From: CAVSRC01 sp963732845
GTDB lineage: Bacteria; Pseudomonadota; Alphaproteobacteria; Rhizobiales; Kaistiaceae
Assembly: GCA_963732845.1 (NCBI GenBank)
Contig: CAVTBE010000003.1
Coordinates: forward strand, 55,174-119,173
Direction: 5' to 3'
Length of the DNA: 64,000 nt
In this document: positions 36,350-45,148 of the stretch, piece after piece
How the letters are laid out: each line of letters opens with the position of its first letter
Numbering within the stretch: position 1 is the first letter of the stretch
Position numbers and translations under genes: made by a program
The notes under the pieces: generated by a model
The model's database searches: none
Told to the model about the DNA's origin: nothing
What the model saw: only the letters and a program-made list of their open reading frames with translations

Positions 36350-37096
36350 TCAATCCACCCGGACCCAACCCCTTGCCATCAGGTGCTCCTGCGGGCGGAA
36401 GCGGCGCTTGTAGTCCATCTTGCGCGAGCCCTCGACCCAGTAGCCGAGATAGACGTAGGGCAGGCCCATCTTCCGCGCCCGCTCGATGTGGTCGAGGATC
36501 ATGAAGGTGCCCAGCCCCCGCTCGCGGTAGTCCGGGTCGAAGAACGAGTAGACCATCGACAGGCCGTCGGCGAGCACGTCGGTGAGGGCGGTGGCCACCA
36601 GCGGCCCGTCGCCGCGCCCGGTGATGGCGGTGTCCGGCCCGCGGAAGCGGTATTCGACCACCTGCGTCTCGACGTGGGAATCGCCGACCATCATGGCGTA
36701 GTCGAGCACGCTCATGTCGGCCATGCCGCCCTCGGCGTGGCGCGCGTCGAGATAGGCGCGGAAGAGCGAATACTGGTCGGCCGAGGGGCTGGCCGGCGTC
36801 TGCGCGCCGACGATGTCGCGGTTCTGCCGCACGACCCGCCTGAGGCTGCGGCTCGCCACGAAGGCATCGACCACCACGCGGATGGAAACGCAGGCGCGAC
36901 AGCCCTCGCAGGCCGGGCGATAGGCGATGTTCTGGCTGCGGCGGAAGCCGCCCTGGGTGAGGATGTCGTTGAGCGCGGCGGCCCGCTCGCCGACCAGATG
37001 GGTGAACACCTTGCGTTCGGCGCGCCCGGGCAGGTACGGGCAGGGCGCCGGTGCGGTCAGGTAGAACTGCGGAGTTTCGGTCGTATGCTGGGTCAT
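36350..37096 (-). CDS. bpt: Aspartate/glutamate leucyltransferase (Bpt/Ate family)
   Basis: 248 residues. The N-terminal ATE domain has the cysteine-rich YRPACEGCRACVSIRV, and the C-terminal domain shows VYSFFDPDYRERGLGTFMILDHIERAR, YVYLGYWVEGSRKMDYKRRFRP and EHL. The family transfers Leu or Arg to N-terminal Asp/Glu as N-end-rule degrons; bacterial members are mostly leucyl transferases. Start MTQHTTETPQFYLT fits the family. Alternative name: arginyltransferase. Confidence 0.9.
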   Translation of the reverse strand: MTQHTTETPQFYLTAPAPCPYLPGRAERKVFTHLVGERAAALNDILTQGGFRRSQNIAYRPACEGCRACVSIRVVVDAFVASRSLRRVVRQNRDIVGAQTPASPSADQYSLFRAYLDARHAEGGMADMSVLDYAMMVGDSHVETQVVEYRFRGPDTAITGRGDGPLVATALTDVLADGLSMVYSFFDPDYRERGLGTFMILDHIERARKMGLPYVYLGYWVEGSRKMDYKRRFRPQEHLMARGWVRVD

Positions 37097-37127
37097 GGAT
37101 GGCGCGGTGCTGCGTCAGGATGTCACC

Positions 37128-38957
37128 CTAGAGACCATAATACCAAGGGCCGACGATCGAAAAGACGAGCCACATCAATATGACAAGCGGCAGGCCGCCG
37201 ACGAAATAGTCGGAGAAACGGTAGTGGCCGGGCCCCATGACCAGCATGTTGGTCTGGTAGCCGACGGGCGAGGCGAAGGCGCAGCTCGCCGCCAGCATCA
37301 CCGCCACCACGAAGGGCAGCGGCTTGGCGCCGACCTTGTGGGCGATGTCGAGCGCGATCGGCGTGAACAGAACGGCAGTGGCGTTGTTGGACAGAACGTT
37401 GGTGAGCACGCTCACCACCAGGAAGAGCACCGACAGGACGACCCAATTCGGCTGGCCGGCGACCAGCGCCACCGTGCCCTCGGCGATGCGCGCCGCCCCG
37501 CCGGTCGCCTGCAGCGCGGTCGCGGCCGCCAGCGCCGCGCCGATCATCAGATAGATGCGCCGGTCGAAGGCGCGCACCGCCTGGCGGATGTTGAGGCAGC
37601 CGGCGAGAATCATCGCGATCGCCGCGGTCAGCGCCCCGATGACGATCGGGCCGATGCCGCTGGCGGCATAGAGCACCAGCAGGGCGAAGATGACCTGCGC
37701 CCGCCGCGCATAACGGCGCTGGGGCAACTCGGCCGCCGACCATTCCAGCAGCACCAGATCGCGATTGGTCCTCAGGCCCTCGATGGCGTCGCGCGTGCCG
37801 CCGACCAGGAGCACGTCGCCGGCCTCCAGGCGGATGTCGGCAAGCTGCATGCGCGGCATGCGGCTGCGCCGCTCGACGCCGAGGACGACGGTATCGGTGT
37901 CGCGGTGGATCGCCGCCTGTTCCACCGTGCGGCCGATGACGCGCGAGCCGGGCGCCACCATGGCCTCGGCGAGCGTCAGGTCCTTGGTGGAGACGGCCGG
38001 CGCCTTGTCGTTGTCCGCCGGCTGGCCGCTGACCGCCTGGTCGGAGATGGCGCGGGTGAGCGCGGTGCGCGTGGCGGCGACGACCAGCGTGTCGCCGGGC
38101 CGCAGCGTCAGGTCTTCGAAAGGCGGCAGGAAGGGATGCTCCTGCCGCTGGACGAGACGCACGGTCATGTCCTTGAGCGCCGCGAACATGCCAGCGACCG
38201 CCTGGGTGCCGGCCAGCGGGTGGCCGTAGCCGATATCGATCTGGGCGATGAACTGCTTGCCGGAGCCGCCGGTGATCTGCTCGGCCATGCCGATGCGGGC
38301 CTTGAGGATACGCGGCAGCACGAAGGCAACATAGGCGAAGCCGGCCAGCGACATGGCCGCCGCGGGAATGGTGAAATCGAAGAAGCCGATGGTGAGCCCG
38401 CCGACCTTCTCGGCAACGCCGGCGGCGAGCAGATTGGTGGAGGTGCCGATGAGGGTCGTCATGCCGCCGAGCAGCGCGGCGAAGGACAGCGGCATCAGCG
38501 TCTTGGAAGCCGCCACGCCGCGCCCGGCCGCAATCGCCGTGATCATCGGCAGGAACATGACCACCACCGGCGTGTCGTTGACGAAGGCGCTGGCGACCAT
38601 GGCCGCGCCCAGCACCAGCACGATGGCCCCCATGCCGGTGCGGCCGCCGAGACGGGCAAGCAGCGTGGTCGGCTTCTCCAGCGCGTCGGTGTGGAACAGG
38701 CCCTGGCCGACGACCAGCAGGGCCAGCACGGTGATCAGTGCCGGGTTGGCGAGCCCGGCGAGCAGGTCGTCGGGGCCGAGCGGGCTCGCCGTGCCCATGA
38801 ACATCGGCACCGCCCAGAACAGCACCAGCCAGCCGACCAGCGCCACCAGCGACACCAGCTCGATCGGCCAGCGCTCAAGCGCATAGGCGACGATCATCGC
38901 CACGATCGCCGCGTAGGTCAGCCAGGTCAGGATATCGGTCGCCGCCGCCATGTGCAC
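37128..38957 (-). CDS. SLC13-type permease with two central TrkA-C (RCK_C) domains
   Basis: 609 residues. The N-terminal transporter half has VASAFVNDTPVVVMFLPMITAIA and LIGTSTNLL, and the C-terminal half LTNVLSNNATAVLFTPIALDIA, the paired hairpin motifs of the DASS/ArsB-like superfamily. In the middle are two RCK_C domains (TLRPGDTLVVAATRTAL; DIRLEAGDVLLVGGTRDAIEGL). Substrates of such proteins include di/tricarboxylates or sulfate; none can be chosen here. The start at the cat triplet ending 38957 gives MHMAAATDILTWL. Confidence 0.87.
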   Translation of the reverse strand: MHMAAATDILTWLTYAAIVAMIVAYALERWPIELVSLVALVGWLVLFWAVPMFMGTASPLGPDDLLAGLANPALITVLALLVVGQGLFHTDALEKPTTLLARLGGRTGMGAIVLVLGAAMVASAFVNDTPVVVMFLPMITAIAAGRGVAASKTLMPLSFAALLGGMTTLIGTSTNLLAAGVAEKVGGLTIGFFDFTIPAAAMSLAGFAYVAFVLPRILKARIGMAEQITGGSGKQFIAQIDIGYGHPLAGTQAVAGMFAALKDMTVRLVQRQEHPFLPPFEDLTLRPGDTLVVAATRTALTRAISDQAVSGQPADNDKAPAVSTKDLTLAEAMVAPGSRVIGRTVEQAAIHRDTDTVVLGVERRSRMPRMQLADIRLEAGDVLLVGGTRDAIEGLRTNRDLVLLEWSAAELPQRRYARRAQVIFALLVLYAASGIGPIVIGALTAAIAMILAGCLNIRQAVRAFDRRIYLMIGAALAAATALQATGGAARIAEGTVALVAGQPNWVVLSVLFLVVSVLTNVLSNNATAVLFTPIALDIAHKVGAKPLPFVVAVMLAASCAFASPVGYQTNMLVMGPGHYRFSDYFVGGLPLVILMWLVFSIVGPWYYGL

Positions 38958-39021
38958 ATCATGCCCGAGCGCGGAAGGCGCTCAAGCGAACGATTGTGCG
39001 TGTGCGCGTGGATTCGTGCAA

Positions 39022-39519
39022 TTATTTGTCAAGGCGCGCCAGCGGCTCGGCATTGAGCGCCACGACACCGAGCAACAGGTCGTGGAGAAGCTGGCGGCGG
39101 CGCGTGAACAGCCCGACGAGCAGGATGAGCGGCGTCAGGATTCCGCACGAGAACCAGAAGATCAGGGCATGCATGATGGCCAGCAGCGGAAACATCCGCT
39201 GGCCGTTCCAGGTGCGCATCTCGACGCCGACCATCCCCATGCCGGGCGTCGCCGAGGCACGGCCGCCGAGGGTGAGGGCGACATAGCCGAGCGCCACGAT
39301 GGCGAAGAGCGCCGGGTAGAGCAGCCAGGCGATGCCGATGGTGATGATGCCGAGGATGAAGATCATCAGCGCCGCCGGGACCATCAACAGGACGATGAGG
39401 ATGGCGTCGATGATGAAGGCAACGATGCGCTTCGACAGGATGCCGTCGAACAGCTCCGGCTGTGTTTCGGGATCGTAGACGAAGCTGCGGTTCGCAGGCG
39501 CGTTTCCGGTGTCGCTCAT
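39022..39519 (-). CDS. RDD-family membrane protein
   Basis: 165 residues with three to four membrane segments. The signature Arg/Asp/Asp pattern is seen as SKRIVAFIIDAILIVLL, with TPGMGMVGVEMRTWNG in the loop and FTRRRQLLHDLLLGVVAL near the end. Function of most RDD proteins is unknown. Start taken at MSDTGNAP; an in-frame start 36 bases earlier is possible. Lies between the permease and ilvA on the same strand. Confidence 0.85.
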   Translation of the reverse strand: MSDTGNAPANRSFVYDPETQPELFDGILSKRIVAFIIDAILIVLLMVPAALMIFILGIITIGIAWLLYPALFAIVALGYVALTLGGRASATPGMGMVGVEMRTWNGQRMFPLLAIMHALIFWFSCGILTPLILLVGLFTRRRQLLHDLLLGVVALNAEPLARLDK

Positions 39520-39612
39520 CGATACGCTCCGTGTCGGAGTCGAATGCTCCGCCACTATAGCGGTTCTGCCGGAATTGTCGCGGTGGCCGATGGCCGCGCA
39601 ACGCAGGCCGCG

Positions 39613-40824
39613 CTACGGCGTGTCGAGACGCTCGACGCCGAAGCCCTGCGCCGTCAGCGCCGCGATGATCTCGGCGGCGTGGTCCGGCCCGTGGGTTTCC
39701 ATGGTGACATCGACACAGGCGCTCTTGGGCGGTACCGACAGCATGGTGCGGTGGTGATAGACGTCGAGGATGTTGCCGCCCGCCTTGGCGATCGTGGCGG
39801 CGATTTCGGCGAGCACGCCGGGGCGGTCGCGGATGATCACCCGCACGGCGACCACCTGCTGCTCGCGGGCGAGTTCGCGCACCATGATCGAGGCGGCAAG
39901 CCGCGGATCGATGTTGCCGCCGGCCAGGATCAGGCCGACGCGGCGGCCGCGGAAGCGCTCCGGGTCGGACAGCACCGCGGCAAGGCCGGCGGCGCCGGCG
40001 CCCTCGGCCATGGTCTTCTGCAACATCAGATAGGCGGCGACCGCCTGTTCGATAGCCGCCTCGCCGACCAGCACCATGTCGTCGACATGGCGGCGCACGG
40101 CCTCGAGGGTGAGCTTGCCGACATTCTTGACCGCGATGCCCTCGGCCAGCGTCTCGCCGCCGATCTTCGGCTCCTCGCCGCGCAGCGCCGCCCACATGGA
40201 GGGATAGAGCGCCGTCTCCACCCCGATGACCTGCGTTTCGGGCCTGAGCGCCTTCACCGCGATGGCGATGCCCGAGATCAGGCCGCCGCCGCCGACCGGC
40301 ACGATGACGGCGTCGAGGTCCGGCCGGTCCTCGATGATCTCCAGGCCGATGGTGCCCTGGCCGGCGATGACATGGCGGTCGTCATAGGGATGGACCAGAA
40401 CCGCGCCCGAGCGCGCGACGGTGTCGTCGACGATTGCCTGGCAGTCGGCCAGCGTCTCGCCGTCGATCACCACCTCGGCACCGAAGGAGCGCGTGGCGGC
40501 GATCTTCACGAAAGGCGTTGGGGCGGGCATGACGATCGTGGCGTGGATGCCGAGGCGCTGGGCGTGCCAGGCGACCGCCTGGGCATGATTGCCGGCCGAC
40601 ATGGCGATGACGCCGCGGGCGTGCTCTTGCGGGCCGAGCGCCAGCATCTTGATCAGCGCACCGCGCTCCTTGAACGAGGCCGTCGCCTGCAGGTTCTCGT
40701 ATTTCACCCAGATGTCGGCGCCGGTGAGCCTCGACAGGCGCGGAGCGGGCAGGAAGGGCGTACGCATCACCACGCCGGCGATCTGGCCGGCGGCGGCGCG
40801 GATATCGTCAAGGGTGGGGATCAT
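39613..40824 (-). CDS. ilvA: Threonine ammonia-lyase (threonine dehydratase) with ACT domain
   Basis: 403 residues. The PLP-lysine is in the ATASFKERGA segment; the serine/glycine-rich cofactor loop is PVGGGGLISGIA. The C-terminal ACT-like domain (VRVIIRDRPGVLAEIAATIAKAGGNILDVYHHRT) indicates allosteric control. It converts threonine to 2-oxobutanoate, the first step toward isoleucine. This short single-ACT form could be the catabolic type, so biosynthetic assignment is tentative. The ATG overlaps the stop of the small upstream gene (ATGA). Confidence 0.88.
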   Translation of the reverse strand: MIPTLDDIRAAAGQIAGVVMRTPFLPAPRLSRLTGADIWVKYENLQATASFKERGALIKMLALGPQEHARGVIAMSAGNHAQAVAWHAQRLGIHATIVMPAPTPFVKIAATRSFGAEVVIDGETLADCQAIVDDTVARSGAVLVHPYDDRHVIAGQGTIGLEIIEDRPDLDAVIVPVGGGGLISGIAIAVKALRPETQVIGVETALYPSMWAALRGEEPKIGGETLAEGIAVKNVGKLTLEAVRRHVDDMVLVGEAAIEQAVAAYLMLQKTMAEGAGAAGLAAVLSDPERFRGRRVGLILAGGNIDPRLAASIMVRELAREQQVVAVRVIIRDRPGVLAEIAATIAKAGGNILDVYHHRTMLSVPPKSACVDVTMETHGPDHAAEIIAALTAQGFGVERLDTP

Positions 40825-41084
40825 GATGACCGTCGATGAGCGGCTGCGGCCGCGTCGATCTCTTCCTGGCTGATGTCGTTGGCCACGAGCGAGAGGATCA
40901 ATTCACCAAAGGCCCTGTCACCATAATAGAGCGAAACCGCTGAGAGGCCGTCTGACGGCCTGATGTGGCAGTGATCGCCAGCCTCTTTGAGCCCTTGCAG
41001 CGTCTCGATTAGGAGGTCGATGCCCTTACGGTCTAGCTCGATCTCGATCGCCTGCATTACTTCGTTATGCACGACCGCCAGCAT
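40821..41084 (-). CDS. Small protein resembling immunity protein 32 (Imm32), coupled to ilvA
   Basis: 87 residues: MLAVVHNEVMQAIEIELDRK then GIDLLIETLQGLKEAGDHCHIRP. The pattern of an amphipathic helix followed by GDHCHI recalls the Imm32 family of polymorphic-toxin immunity proteins, but no toxin gene is seen. Its TGA overlaps the ilvA ATG by one base pair step (ATGA), implying translational coupling. Base composition is lower in GC than the neighbours, which may mean recent arrival. Family assignment is from memory and weak. Confidence 0.6.
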   Translation of the reverse strand: MLAVVHNEVMQAIEIELDRKGIDLLIETLQGLKEAGDHCHIRPSDGLSAVSLYYGDRAFGELILSLVANDISQEEIDAAAAAHRRSS

Positions 41085-41119
41085 CGGCGTTCTCTCCGCA
41101 GTAGATTGGAGCCTGTCGG

Positions 41120-42157
41120 CTACCGCCTCAGCCTCTCCGCTACGAAGGGGGCGAAGTAGGTGAGGATGCCGTCGGCGCCGGCGCGCTTGAAGGCAAGCAG
41201 GGATTCCACCATCGCCAGGTCGCCGTCGATCCAGCCATTGTCCGCCGCCGCGCGGATCATCGAATATTCCCCCGACACCTGATAGGCGAAGGTCGGCATG
41301 CCGAAGGCCTCCTTCAGCCGCCAGACGATGTCGAGATAGGGCAGGCCGGGCTTGACCATGATCATGTCGGCGCCCTCGGCGATGTCGAGTTCGGCCTCGC
41401 GCAGCGCCTCGTCGCCGTTGCCGGGGTCCATCTGATAGGTGCGCTTGTCGCCGATGAGCGTCTTCTTGGTGCCGACCGCGTCGCGGAAGGGCCCGTAGAA
41501 GGCCGAAGCGTATTTCGCCGTATAGGCCATGATCTGGACATGGCCGTAGCCGGCGGAGTCGAGCGCCTTGCGGATGGCGCCGACGCGCCCGTCCATCATG
41601 TCGGAGGGGGCGATGATGTCGGCACCGGCCTCGGCCTGGACCAGCGCCTGCACCACCAGCCGCTCGACCGTTGCGTCGTTGACGATCTCCTCGCCCTGCA
41701 TGACGCCGTCATGGCCGTGGCTGGTATAGGGGTCGAGCGCCACGTCGGTGATCAGCCCGATCTCGGGCACCGCGGCCTTGATGGCGCGGAGCGCCTGGCA
41801 GACGAGGTTCTGCGGGTTGAGCGCCTCGGAGCCGACCGCATCGCGCAGCTTCGGGTCGGTGTTGGGGAAAAGCGCGATCGCCGGAATGCCGAGATCGCGG
41901 GCGCGGCCGGCCTCCGCGACCACACCGTCGATCGTCTGGCGCACAACGCCCGGCATGGCGGCCACCGGTTCGTTCTCAGGCTTGTCGGTGAGGAACAGCG
42001 GCCAGATCAGGTCGTCGACGGTGAGCGTCGCTTCGCGCACCAGCCGGCGCGACCACGCCGTGCGGCGATTGCGGCGCATGCGCCGGCCGCCGAGGATGGC
42101 GTCCATGTCCGGCCGCGTGACGGGGTCGAGCGAAAACGGCGGGGGCTGACGAGTCAT
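41120..42157 (-). CDS. hemB: Delta-aminolevulinic acid dehydratase (porphobilinogen synthase)
   Basis: 345 residues. Active-site lysines lie in AYTAKYASAFYGPFRDA and DMIMVKPGLPYLD; the SHGHDGVMQGEEIVNDATVE and APSDMMDGRVGAIR segments are invariant in HemB. It joins two 5-aminolevulinates in tetrapyrrole synthesis. The zinc-binding Cys triad is replaced by ALDPYTSHGHDG, so a Mg/K-type enzyme as in other alphaproteobacteria is likely. Start at MTRQPPPFSLDPV; the open frame extends further up without similarity. Confidence 0.95.
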   Translation of the reverse strand: MTRQPPPFSLDPVTRPDMDAILGGRRMRRNRRTAWSRRLVREATLTVDDLIWPLFLTDKPENEPVAAMPGVVRQTIDGVVAEAGRARDLGIPAIALFPNTDPKLRDAVGSEALNPQNLVCQALRAIKAAVPEIGLITDVALDPYTSHGHDGVMQGEEIVNDATVERLVVQALVQAEAGADIIAPSDMMDGRVGAIRKALDSAGYGHVQIMAYTAKYASAFYGPFRDAVGTKKTLIGDKRTYQMDPGNGDEALREAELDIAEGADMIMVKPGLPYLDIVWRLKEAFGMPTFAYQVSGEYSMIRAAADNGWIDGDLAMVESLLAFKRAGADGILTYFAPFVAERLRR

Positions 42158-42294
42158 GACGGTCCTGCGGAATAGGGAAGGGCGGGACCATATCACCTTT
42201 TGCGGGAGGGGCAGCCGATTGCGGGTGACAAGGTCGACGGTCAGGATGTATGGGCTGGCCGGGCCCGGGCACAAGGAGGCCATCGGAGAATCCG

Positions 42295-42711
42295 ATGCAG
42301 ATGGCAAACGACGATCTGTCGGCGAAGCCGGATGCGGTCGAACGCACCGGGCTCGACATCGCGTTCGACTACTACCTCATCGCGCTCTCGGTGCTGATGA
42401 TGCTGCTCGGCCTGCGCGAGTGGGCGATCATCCTCGGCATCCTCAACGGCCCCACCGGATCGTTCGAGGCGATGGACGCCTCGTGGAAGGTCGCCACCAT
42501 GATCATGTCGGTGATCGACCTGGTGGCCTCGGTCGGCCTGTGGATGCGGGTCGCCTGGGGCAAGGTGGTGTGGCTGCTCGCGGCGCTCGCGGGCATCGCG
42601 CTGCACACGGTCTTCGTCCGCACCTTCGGCAGCGATCTGCCGATGACCCTCCTGCATGTGCTCACCATCGCCGCCTTCGTCGTGCTCACCTTCCTGGTGC
42701 GCCGCAGCTGA
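42295..42711 (+). CDS. DUF6163-type four-helix membrane protein
   Basis: 138 residues: a hydrophilic start (MQMANDDLSAKPDAVERTGLD) and four membrane segments (YYLIALSVLMMLLGL; ATMIMSVIDLVASVGLWM; VVWLLAALAGIALHTVF; LLHVLTIAAFVVLTFLV). This gene lies between hemB and the LdtR-type regulator in many Rhizobiales and is annotated as DUF6163. Function unknown. Divergent from hemB; GGAG before the ATG. Confidence 0.78.
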   Translation: MQMANDDLSAKPDAVERTGLDIAFDYYLIALSVLMMLLGLREWAIILGILNGPTGSFEAMDASWKVATMIMSVIDLVASVGLWMRVAWGKVVWLLAALAGIALHTVFVRTFGSDLPMTLLHVLTIAAFVVLTFLVRRS

Positions 42712-42862
42712 TCCACGGCACCGAAACGACGGCGGAATTCCGAGCAAATCGAGCTATTCCGGTAAGTCGCTGTTAAGGCTGGTGCTTAAGGCGATTTTTA
42801 GTCGCTTTGCGTATGGTCGCTTCCACAGAGCAGGGAAAACCCTGCCGAACGGAGAGGCGATT

Positions 42863-43375
42863 ATGGCTATTGCAAAAAGGGCAGTGGAGGCTGTGGCTCA
42901 GCCCCCGCAGGGGTCGGAACTGAAGCCGCTCTATATGGAGGCGTTGACGCTGGTCGAGCGCCTGCACCGGCGCCTGCTGGACGTCATCAAGGACGAATTC
43001 GATCGCGCCGGACGGTCGGACGTGAACAGCGTCCAGGCGCTGCTCCTGTCCAATATCGGCGATTCGGAGCTGACCGCCGGCGAACTCAGGACGCGCGGCT
43101 ACTATCTCGGCTCGAACGTGTCCTACAACCTCAAGAAGCTGGTCGAGATGGGCTATATCCATCACCAGCGTTCGCGCATGGACCGCCGTTCGGTGCGTGT
43201 CAGCCTGACGGACAAGGGCCGCCAGGTCGCCGACATCGTCAACGGCCTCTATGAGCGCCACATCCGCTCGATCGATCAGGTCGGTGGCATCGGCGCCGAC
43301 GATTTCCAGACACTCAACCGCTCCCTGCAGCGGCTGGAGCGCTTCTGGACGGACCAGATTCTCTACCGGCTATAG
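42863..43375 (+). CDS. ldtR: MarR-family regulator LdtR
   Basis: 170 residues with a winged helix (NSVQALLLSNIGDSELTAGELRTRGYYLGSNVSYNLKKLVEMGYIHHQRSRMDRRSVRVSLTDKG spread over residues about 57-122). The sequence and the next gene, an L,D-transpeptidase, match the LdtR-LdtP pair described in Liberibacter and Sinorhizobium, where LdtR activates ldtP and controls osmotic tolerance. GGAGAG precedes the ATG. Followed by a strong terminator. Confidence 0.88.
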   Translation: MAIAKRAVEAVAQPPQGSELKPLYMEALTLVERLHRRLLDVIKDEFDRAGRSDVNSVQALLLSNIGDSELTAGELRTRGYYLGSNVSYNLKKLVEMGYIHHQRSRMDRRSVRVSLTDKGRQVADIVNGLYERHIRSIDQVGGIGADDFQTLNRSLQRLERFWTDQILYRL

Positions 43376-43402
43376 AGCCGGCCTCCCAGGCGATGCCGAA
43401 TG

Positions 43403-43433
43403 CGAAACGGCCCGGCTCTGCCGGGCCGTTTCG
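43403..43433 (+). terminator. Terminator hairpin after ldtR
   Basis: A 13-bp perfect stem CGAAACGGCCCGG (43403-43415) / CCGGGCCGTTTCG (43421-43433) with a 5-base loop, 28 bases after the ldtR stop, followed by ATTCTG. The T-run lies within the stem end (GTTTCG), so strength without Rho is uncertain. It would insulate ldtP, consistent with ldtP having its own regulated promoter. Confidence 0.7.
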
Positions 43434-43653
43434 ATTCTGCCGCAGGCGGCACTCTGGAATTATGCCGCGAAAGCGCCACATAAACTCCCCTATAAAGATT
43501 CCGACGGCATTCCCGGTCTCGGGTTCAAATCTGCGCGAACTGGCGTGAGGGGTATGGCCGTTGCAATTGTCACTCGTGGATGCGCGTGTTACGCCGGAGG
43601 GAGAGGGCGTAAATAGCGGGGATTCAAAGGACTTGCAGGAGAATTGTAGCCTG

Positions 43654-45003
43654 ATGACTGCCCCCAGTGTCACCATCGTCCGCAAGGGCGTCTTCGCTGT
43701 CGCCGTACTGGCGGCAGGGCTGGCCGCCGTTCCGGCGCTCGCCCAGGACCCGATCGGCGAGGTGCTGCAGCAAAACGGCGGCTCGGAATGGTCGGACGGA
43801 TTCGATGCCGCCTCGGTGAGTGCGGCCGACGTGCGCACCTCGATCCCGACCATGTCGCCGCAGATCATCGGCGCCCTGCAGGCGGCCATCGCCGAATATT
43901 CCGACATCGTTGCGCGCGGCGGCTGGCCGACGGTGCCGTCCGACAAGGCGCTGAGGATCGGCATGAGCGATCCGGCGGTTGCCGTCCTGCGTCAGCGCCT
44001 GGCGATTGCCGGCGATCTGCCTAATGCGGCGGCGAACAATTCGACCGCCTTCGATTCCTACGTCGATGCGGCGGTCAAGCGCTTCCAGGCGCGCCACGGC
44101 ATCCAGCCGGACGGCGTCGTCGGCGATTCGAGCTTTGCGGCGCTTAACGTGTCGGCGCAGGTGCGCCTTACCCAGCTCGCCACCAATCTGACGCGCCTCA
44201 AGGTGCTGACCTCCAAGGCGCTGCCGAATCGCTACGTGATGGTCAACATCCCGGCGGCCTCGGTCGAGGCGGTCGAGAACGGCGTCGTCGTGCAGCGCCA
44301 CACCGCCGTGGTCGGCAAGGTCTCGCGGCCGTCGCCGATCGTCAATTCCAGGATCACCGAGATCAATTTCCATCCCTACTGGACGGTGCCGGCGAGCATT
44401 ATCCGCAAGGATCTGATCCCGCTGATGCAGAAGGACCCGACCTATCTGTCGACGTGGAAGATCCGCGTCTACGATCCCAAGGGCAGCGAAATTTCGCCCG
44501 ATCAGATCGACTGGTCGACCGACCAGGCGACGAAGGGCTACATGTTCCGCCAGGACCCCGGCGACGAGAACTCGCTGGGCATCGTCAAGATCAATTTCCC
44601 CAGCCCCGACGGCGTCTACATGCACGACACGCCGCACAAGGGCCTGTTCAACGACGACTACCGCTTCGATTCGTCGGGCTGCGTGCGCATCCAGAACATC
44701 CGCGAGCTGATCACCTGGATTCTTCAGGACACCCCCGGCCAGACTTCGGACGTGGTCGAATCCGAACTGCGCAACCCGGAACAGCTGAACGTGAAGGTGG
44801 CCAATCCGGTGCCGCTGCACTGGACCTACATCACGGCCTGGTCGACGACCGACGGCATCGTCAATTTCCGCAATGACATCTACAATCTCGACGGGCTCGA
44901 CCAGTTGGCGGCGGAAGCCTCCGCCGCTCCTGGCGCCGTGGCCCCCGACGCCACCGGGACCGTTCCCCTGCTTCCGGCCGCCGCCCCGGCCGCCGTGCAG
45001 TAG
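43654..45003 (+). CDS. ldtP: L,D-transpeptidase with peptidoglycan-binding domain (LdtP-type)
   Basis: 449 residues: signal peptide (VRKGVFAVAVLAAGLAAVPALAQ), a PG_binding_1 domain (AVKRFQARHGIQPDGVVGDSSFAALN), and a YkuD catalytic domain with the His and Cys signature (YMHDTPHKGLFNDDYR; SSGCVRIQNIRELI). It makes 3-3 cross-links or attaches proteins to peptidoglycan in the periplasm. CAGGAG sits before the ATG. Follows ldtR, the expected regulator. Confidence 0.9.
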   Translation: MTAPSVTIVRKGVFAVAVLAAGLAAVPALAQDPIGEVLQQNGGSEWSDGFDAASVSAADVRTSIPTMSPQIIGALQAAIAEYSDIVARGGWPTVPSDKALRIGMSDPAVAVLRQRLAIAGDLPNAAANNSTAFDSYVDAAVKRFQARHGIQPDGVVGDSSFAALNVSAQVRLTQLATNLTRLKVLTSKALPNRYVMVNIPAASVEAVENGVVVQRHTAVVGKVSRPSPIVNSRITEINFHPYWTVPASIIRKDLIPLMQKDPTYLSTWKIRVYDPKGSEISPDQIDWSTDQATKGYMFRQDPGDENSLGIVKINFPSPDGVYMHDTPHKGLFNDDYRFDSSGCVRIQNIRELITWILQDTPGQTSDVVESELRNPEQLNVKVANPVPLHWTYITAWSTTDGIVNFRNDIYNLDGLDQLAAEASAAPGAVAPDATGTVPLLPAAAPAAVQ

Positions 45004-45031
45004 GCAAATGCCGGCCTTGAAGGGGCCCTTG

Positions 45032-45056
45032 GCCGGGCGCTCGCGTGGCGCCCGGC
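45032..45056 (+). terminator. Possible terminator hairpin after ldtP
   Basis: GCCGGGCGC (45032-45040) pairs perfectly with GCGCCCGGC (45048-45056) around a 7-base loop. No T-run follows, so termination would need help; it marks the gap before glyA. Confidence 0.45.
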
Positions 45057-45148
45057 GCGCAACTGTGATAGAGCCCGGTCCGGTTCCCGTGCCTGCGTCA
45101 GCCGGTTGACGGCACCCCTTTGTTTTGCTGACAGGAATACAAGCGACC

